Source of the DNA: Bacteroidota bacterium
Lineage (GTDB): Bacteria > Bacteroidota > Bacteroidia > Chitinophagales > Chitinophagaceae
Reading direction: 5' to 3'
Length of the DNA: 9,060 bases
Assembly: GCA_025361325.1 (NCBI GenBank)
Contig: JANYAL010000071.1
Coordinates: 1-9,060 of the forward strand
This document shows positions 4,834-9,060 of this stretch, piece after piece. The notes under the pieces are model-generated. The model made no database searches, was not told the origin of the DNA, and saw only the letters and a list, made by a program, of their open reading frames with translations. Numbering within the stretch: the stretch's first letter is position 1; each line of letters starts with the position of its first letter. The translations under genes were made by a program, and so were the position numbers.

Positions 4834-6978
4834 ATGCAGGTAGAAAAATTTTATTACGACAACAAGATAGTACGCAATTTTGCCTATGCCACCATGCTAT
4901 GGGGCATTGTGGGCATGCTTGCTGGCATCTGGGTGGCACTTCAACTCGTATTTCCTTCCCTGAACATAACCCAGTACGGGTCATTCGGCAGGCTTCGTCC
5001 CCTGCATACCAATGCGGTGATATTTGCCTTTGTGGGTAATGGCATCTTCATGGGGGTTTATTATTCCCTCCAGCGCCTGTGCAAGGCGAGGATGTTCAGC
5101 GACACCCTTAGCAAAATTCATTTCTGGGGATGGCAGCTTATCATTGTGTCCGCTGCCCTGACCCTGCCCCTGGGCATCACATCCGGAAAGGAATATGCTG
5201 AATTGGAATGGCCCATCGACATAGCCATCGCACTGATATGGGTGGTCTTCGGCTGGAACATGTTTGGCACCATCATCAAGCGAAGGGAAAAACACCTGTA
5301 TGTTGCCATCTGGTTCTATATCGCAACATTCGTTACGGTAGCTGTGTTGCATATCGTGAATTCTTTTGAATTGCCGGTTACCTTTCTGAAAAGCTATTCC
5401 TGGTATGCCGGTGTACAGGACGCCCTGGTACAATGGTGGTACGGGCATAATGCGGTAGCCTTCTTCCTGACCACACCTTACCTGGGACTTATGTATTATT
5501 ATCTTCCCAAAGCGGCTAACCGCCCGGTCTATTCTTACCGGCTTTCTATCATACACTTCTGGGCGTTGATTTTCCTGTACATCTGGGCAGGCCCGCACCA
5601 CCTTTTATATACCGCGCTACCCAACTGGGCGCAATCCCTGGGCGTGGTGTTCTCCTTCATGCTGATCTTTCCAAGCTGGGGAGGTATGATCAACGGCCTA
5701 CTCACTTTACGCGGTGCCTGGGACAGGGTAAGGGATGATGTGATTCTGAAATTCATGGTCGTTGCCGTTACAGCATATGGTATGGCCACTTTTGAAGGGC
5801 CCATGCTTGCATTGAAAAGTGTAAACGCAATCAGTCACTATACTGATTGGACGATTGCGCATGTACATATTGGCGCATTGGGATGGAACGGCATGCTCAC
5901 TTTTGGTGTTCTCTACTGGCTGATACCGCGGATCTTCAAAACAGATCTCTATTCGCGGAAGATGGCTAACCGTCATTTCTGGCTGGCAACCCTGGGTATA
6001 TTGTTCTATGCCATTCCCATGTACTGGGCGGGTATTCAGCAAAGCCTGATGTGGAAGCAGTTCACCGAGGCAGGCCAGCTCAAATATACTTTCCTGGAGA
6101 CCGTTACTTATATGAAGCCCTTCTATGCCATGCGTTCCATGGGCGGTACCCTGTACCTGGTAGGTGCCCTGTTAATGGTGTATAACCTCTATAAAACGGT
6201 GAAAGCAGGTAAACTGGTTGCCAACGAAGCCGCTGAAGCAGCTCCGCTTGAAAAGATATATGTGACCCATACAGGCGAACACTGGCATCGCTGGATAGAA
6301 AGAAGGCCGGTACAGTTGATGATCCTGAGCCTGGTAGTGATCCTCATTGGTGGTATCGTTGAAATGGTGCCAACTTTCCTGATTAAATCGAATATACCCA
6401 CCATCAGCAGTGTGAAACCCTATACGCCCCTTGAATTGCAGGGCAGGGATATTTATGTACGGGAAGGCTGCTACCTGTGCCACTCACAGATGATACGTCC
6501 TTTCCGCAGTGAAACGGAACGCTATGGTGAATATTCCAAGGCCGGTGAATTTGTTTATGATCATCCGTTTCAGTGGGGAAGTAAGAGAACGGGTCCCGAC
6601 CTGGCCCGTGAGGGGGATGCTACAGGTAACCTAAAGAAATCGGATGGCTGGCATTTCCGCCACCTGCGCGAACCATCTTCAATGAGCGAAGGTTCCATTA
6701 TGCCCTCCTATGCTTTTATGCTGGAGCAGGATCTGGACGCCTCTACCACCGAGGCCAAGATAAAAGCCATGCAAACACTGGGCGTACCTTATGAAAAAGG
6801 ATACGAGAAACGGGCCCTCGCTGACCTGGTTGAACAGTCAAAGAACATTGCAGACAACCTGCAGCGAACAGACAGCATCATGGTTTCACCCAAAAAAGAA
6901 GTAATTGCACTGATCGCCTACCTGCAACGCCTGGGATCAGATATCAAAAAAAATAACACACCTGCAAAAAACCAATAG
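4834..6978 (+). CDS. ccoNO: Fused cbb3-type cytochrome c oxidase subunits I and II (CcoNO)
   Basis: This 714-residue inner-membrane protein joins CcoN, the catalytic haem-copper subunit, to CcoO, the membrane-anchored monohaem cytochrome c. CcoN (about 1-460) carries the metal ligands: H58 for low-spin haem b (LRPLHTN), H205 (WWYGHNAV) with H255-H256 (GPHHLLY) for CuB, Y249 as the cross-linked tyrosine candidate, and H343/H345 (IAHVHIGALGWNG) for haems b3 and b. A basic-to-polar linker (about 460-490) leads to the CcoO anchor helix (492-514). Its haem c motif is CYLCH (546-550), and M623 in SIMPSYAFM is the likely sixth ligand. The protein reduces O2 to water while pumping protons. Separate CcoN and CcoO are usual in Proteobacteria, and fusion is known in Bacteroidota. 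No stop or frameshift lies at the junction. It follows ccoS by 21 bases and precedes ccoQ by 3. Confidence 0.96.
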   Translation: MQVEKFYYDNKIVRNFAYATMLWGIVGMLAGIWVALQLVFPSLNITQYGSFGRLRPLHTNAVIFAFVGNGIFMGVYYSLQRLCKARMFSDTLSKIHFWGWQLIIVSAALTLPLGITSGKEYAELEWPIDIAIALIWVVFGWNMFGTIIKRREKHLYVAIWFYIATFVTVAVLHIVNSFELPVTFLKSYSWYAGVQDALVQWWYGHNAVAFFLTTPYLGLMYYYLPKAANRPVYSYRLSIIHFWALIFLYIWAGPHHLLYTALPNWAQSLGVVFSFMLIFPSWGGMINGLLTLRGAWDRVRDDVILKFMVVAVTAYGMATFEGPMLALKSVNAISHYTDWTIAHVHIGALGWNGMLTFGVLYWLIPRIFKTDLYSRKMANRHFWLATLGILFYAIPMYWAGIQQSLMWKQFTEAGQLKYTFLETVTYMKPFYAMRSMGGTLYLVGALLMVYNLYKTVKAGKLVANEAAEAAPLEKIYVTHTGEHWHRWIERRPVQLMILSLVVILIGGIVEMVPTFLIKSNIPTISSVKPYTPLELQGRDIYVREGCYLCHSQMIRPFRSETERYGEYSKAGEFVYDHPFQWGSKRTGPDLAREGDATGNLKKSDGWHFRHLREPSSMSEGSIMPSYAFMLEQDLDASTTEAKIKAMQTLGVPYEKGYEKRALADLVEQSKNIADNLQRTDSIMVSPKKEVIALIAYLQRLGSDIKKNNTPAKNQ

Positions 6979-6981
6979 ACC

Positions 6982-7173
6982 ATGTTCAGATACATCAGCC
7001 AATATGCCGAAACAATTGACCACGTGGATATTTACCCGATGGTTTCGCTCTTTATCTTTTTCCTCTTTTTTGTAGTGCTGCTCTATGGAGTAAAGCGCAT
7101 GGGGAAGGAAAAAGTACGGCAATTGTCGGAGATCCCTTTCGACAATGAGGAAATAACTATTTCAACCTTTTAA
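6982..7173 (+). CDS. ccoQ: CcoQ-like small subunit of cbb3 oxidase
   Basis: This 63-residue single-span membrane protein starts 3 bases after the ccoNO stop and ends 9 bases before ccoP, the CcoQ/FixQ position. An N-terminal polar stretch (FRYISQYAETIDHVDIYP) leads into one hydrophobic helix at about residues 19-38 (MVSLFIFFLFFVVLLYGV). A basic KRMGKEK and a polar tail ending in FDNEEITISTF follow. In other bacteria CcoQ stabilises the link between CcoP and the CcoNO core. The sequence is too short and variable for a confident family call on its own; position and topology carry the assignment. The tight spacing implies translation coupled with its neighbours. Confidence 0.82.
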   Translation: MFRYISQYAETIDHVDIYPMVSLFIFFLFFVVLLYGVKRMGKEKVRQLSEIPFDNEEITISTF

Positions 7174-7182
7174 ATATTTGGT

Positions 7183-8391
7183 ATGCTTATGAATCAATCG
7201 ATAACGAAGCGGTTAATCCTGACGGTATTGACACTGCCTGTAATAAATGCTGTACTAGCACAGGGTGCTGCCAAGACGGCCGAGACGACCGTGGTATCCG
7301 ATTTTAATCAACTGGCTGTATTGCTGTTGATCATCTCAATCTTGCTGGCTTTTGTGATCTGGGGAATGGGGCAGGTGCTGGTGGTGCTGGGCAGGCAGAT
7401 ATTGGACAAGAACAAGAAAACGCCCGGTGCTGCTGCCGTGATCATTTTACTGGGCCTCTCGTTGTTGGGCCAGGCCGGATTTGCGCAGGATGCCAATGCC
7501 GGGCAGGTGGTAAAGGAGATACCCAATTACGGCGGATTGTCCGAAACCACTTTCTACCTGTTCGTTACGGTGATCGGAATGGAACTGGTCGCTATCCTGT
7601 TCCTCGCTTTTTCCATCCGCCGCATGTATACTGAGCTATTGCCGGAAAAGGTAAATGCGCCGGCTACCTCATCACGGTTCAGTGCGTGGTGGGGCCGGCT
7701 CGACAAACGATTGTTCACAAAAGCCATTCCGGTAGAGCAGGAAGCGGATGTGCTTATGGACCATAACTACGATGGCATACAGGAACTGGATAATGCCCTG
7801 CCCCCCTGGTGGAAATACGGATTTATTTTCACGATAGGCGTAGCCGCTATATACCTGCTGAATTTCCATGTCTTTGGATTTGGCAAGAACCCCAGCGAAG
7901 AATACACTGCCGAGATGGAAAATGCCAGAATGGCCAAGGAAGCCTTTGAGGCAAAGAATAAGGACAGGATCGATGAGAACAACGTACCGATGGCTGATGC
8001 TGCAGGGCTGGCATGGGCCAGTGGGATATTCACGACACCTTCTTTGTGTATGAGTTGCCATGGTCCGCAGGGCCAGGGCAATAGCGGACCAAACCTGACC
8101 GATGATTACTGGCTACATAAAGGATCCCTGAATGATATTTACCAATCCATCAAGCATGGCTACCCCGATAAGGGGATGCAGGCCTGGAACCAGGTGTACA
8201 CGCCAAAGGAGATCAGTTTCCTGGCAAGTTATGTAAAATCGCTCAGGGGTACCAACCTGCCCAATCCAAAAGCACCACAGGGAGATCTTTATACGGAGGC
8301 ACCTCCGGTTCCGGGAACAGATTCGGCGAAGTCCGCAGAAACGGATACCGTCAAACCTGCTGTGAAAGACACGGTCATGCATAAAAAATAG
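7183..8391 (+). CDS. ccoP: CcoP, single-haem cytochrome c subunit of cbb3 oxidase
   Basis: This 402-residue membrane cytochrome passes electrons towards CcoO and the catalytic site. A signal-like helix (about 10-26, LILTVLTLPVINAVLAQ) is followed by membrane segments near 45-67, 86-105 and 119-145. Then comes the FixP_N module, with DGIQELDNALPPWWKY and a fifth segment (to about 235). The periplasmic cytochrome domain has CMSCH (289-293) and a probable axial Met, M332, in KGMQAWNQ. It ends in a proline- and aspartate-rich tail with repeated DTVK/DSAK-like units. Only one CxxCH is present, whereas proteobacterial CcoP is dihaem. The roughly 195-residue region before FixP_N is also longer than in Proteobacteria. 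The start could be ATG 7183 or ATG 7189, two codons later. It sits 9 bases after ccoQ and 15 before ccoG. Confidence 0.93.
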   Translation: MLMNQSITKRLILTVLTLPVINAVLAQGAAKTAETTVVSDFNQLAVLLLIISILLAFVIWGMGQVLVVLGRQILDKNKKTPGAAAVIILLGLSLLGQAGFAQDANAGQVVKEIPNYGGLSETTFYLFVTVIGMELVAILFLAFSIRRMYTELLPEKVNAPATSSRFSAWWGRLDKRLFTKAIPVEQEADVLMDHNYDGIQELDNALPPWWKYGFIFTIGVAAIYLLNFHVFGFGKNPSEEYTAEMENARMAKEAFEAKNKDRIDENNVPMADAAGLAWASGIFTTPSLCMSCHGPQGQGNSGPNLTDDYWLHKGSLNDIYQSIKHGYPDKGMQAWNQVYTPKEISFLASYVKSLRGTNLPNPKAPQGDLYTEAPPVPGTDSAKSAETDTVKPAVKDTVMHKK

Positions 8392-8406
8392 GAGCATTAT
8401 ACAAAA

Positions 8407-9060
8407 ATGGAAGAAACAACTGTATTGGATCAAAGGGGATCTTACCGGGATTCTGTTGCTACCATCTCCAAAGAGGGTAAACGCAATTATATAAACCCCA
8501 AAAGACCGAAAGGCCGTTTATACAATCTCCGCACCTGGTTCAGTATTTTTTATCTGCTGGTCTTCTTTTCCCTTCCCTTCATCAAGGTCAATGATGAACC
8601 TTTGTTCATGCTGAATGTTCTGGAACGCAAGTTCATAATCTTCGGCATGGTGTTCTGGCCCCAGGATTTTTTTATCTTCGGAATAGGCATGCTCACCTTT
8701 GTGGTGTTCGTCATTCTCTTCACCGTTGTGTTCGGAAGGGTATTCTGCGGATGGGCCTGCCCGCAGACCATTTTCATGGAAATGGTGTTCCGCAAGATTG
8801 AATACTGGATCGACGGCGATGCCCCCCGTCAAAAGCAACTGAAGGCCATGCCCTGGAACGGGGAGAAGATAAGGAAACGGACGATTAAATTCGTGGTGTT
8901 CTTCCTCATATCCTTCATCATTGCTAATTTTTTCCTGGCCTACCTCATCAGTATGGACGAGCTTATCGGGTATATGAAAGATCCCGGCGGTCATGTCGGA
9001 ACCCTGATCTCCCTTTTCATCTTTACATCGGTATTCTTTTTTGTATACTGGTGGTTCCGG
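8407..9060 (+). CDS. ccoG: CcoG/RdxA iron-sulfur membrane protein, 5' part
   Basis: The reading frame opens at ATG 8407, with GGAG at 8391-8394 overlapping the ccoP stop, and runs uninterrupted for 218 codons to the window edge. CcoG is an inner-membrane polyferredoxin-like protein of the NapH/RdxA type, proposed to reduce Cu(II) to Cu(I) during cbb3 assembly. Visible hallmarks are YINPKRPKGRLYNLRTWF near residues 29-46, a membrane segment just after it, and FCGWACPQT, with C114 and C118, at the end of the next membrane region. A cytoplasmic loop (FRKIEYWIDGDAPRQ) and two further hydrophobic segments follow. The [4Fe-4S] ferredoxin motifs and the C-terminal immunoglobulin-like domain normally lie further on and are outside the window. 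The position right after ccoP matches the common ccoNOQP-ccoGHIS order; ccoH would be expected next. Confidence 0.94.
   Translation, partial: MEETTVLDQRGSYRDSVATISKEGKRNYINPKRPKGRLYNLRTWFSIFYLLVFFSLPFIKVNDEPLFMLNVLERKFIIFGMVFWPQDFFIFGIGMLTFVVFVILFTVVFGRVFCGWACPQTIFMEMVFRKIEYWIDGDAPRQKQLKAMPWNGEKIRKRTIKFVVFFLISFIIANFFLAYLISMDELIGYMKDPGGHVGTLISLFIFTSVFFFVYWWFR

Noticed and set aside
4981..5601. Minus-strand open frame of 206 codons opposite ccoNO
   Set aside because: It lies wholly inside the conserved CcoN coding region, has a low-complexity, proline/histidine-rich composition typical of reverse-complement shadows, and shows no recognisable domain.
7173..7180. AATATTTG before ccoP as a possible internal -7 element
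   Set aside because: It misses the first T of the consensus, has no supporting -33 or activator site, and sits in a 9-base gap within a tight operon.
7868..8053. Small + strand frame inside ccoP
   Set aside because: It overlaps the conserved periplasmic part of CcoP in another frame and has no ribosome-binding sequence or recognisable motif.
8425..8433. TTGGATCAA at the start of ccoG resembling an FNR site
   Set aside because: The half-sites lack the required 4-base spacer and the sequence is inside the coding region.
8518..8994. Minus-strand open frame of 158 codons opposite ccoG
   Set aside because: The + strand encodes clear CcoG motifs across the same bases, including FCGWACPQT; the minus-strand product is rich in His and Glu, as expected from reversed membrane-helix codons.
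1..9060. An undescribed defence, mobile or biosynthetic system
   Set aside because: All recognised genes belong to known families (Usp, LOG, DUF2892 and cbb3 oxidase with its assembly factors); no transposase, integrase, direct-repeat array, tRNA or rRNA was seen.

Overview
The window reads as a piece of a Bacteroidota genome, most likely of the Chitinophaga/Sphingobacterium side of the phylum, although the exact group cannot be fixed by eye. Three things point there: a fused CcoN-CcoO cbb3 oxidase subunit, a single-haem CcoP with a long membrane extension, and gaps between genes that carry the Bacteroidota-type -7 promoter element TAnnTTTG instead of a sigma-70 -10 box. All recognised genes lie on the + strand.

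Layout. Positions 48-881 encode a tandem universal stress protein. Positions 938-1678 encode a LOG-family (TIGR00730) nucleotide phosphoribohydrolase. A 138-base gap with FNR/CRP-like palindromes leads into a small DUF2892 membrane protein (1817-2020), which ends in a good intrinsic terminator. Then comes the cbb3 oxidase block: ccoI/fixI copper P-type ATPase (2122-4551), ccoS (4639-4812, a 57-codon TTG-start gene that is easily missed), fused ccoNO (4834-6978), ccoQ (6982-7173), ccoP (7183-8391) and the 5' part of ccoG (8407 to the window edge).

How they work together. CcoNO, CcoQ and CcoP form a high-affinity cbb3-type cytochrome c oxidase used at low oxygen. CcoI exports copper across the inner membrane for the CuB centre, CcoS is needed for cofactor insertion, and CcoG is an iron-sulfur membrane protein implicated in copper reduction during assembly. 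Universal stress proteins and small DUF2892 proteins often accompany low-oxygen genes, so the cluster looks like a microaerobic respiration island.

Regulation. Each of the five larger gaps (upstream of usp, LOG, DUF2892, ccoI and ccoS) holds an exact or near match to TAnnTTTG. Two of these promoters, for DUF2892 and ccoS, also carry an FNR/CRP-like inverted repeat (TTGAy-N4-ATCAa type) whose centre lies 29.5 bases upstream of the first base of the -7 element in both cases. This shared geometry is the most interesting non-coding signal here and suggests direct activation by a Crp/Fnr regulator.

No mobile element, CRISPR array, tRNA or rRNA was seen. The genes form a known kind of system, not an undescribed one; the novelty lies in the regulation and in lineage-specific subunit architecture.
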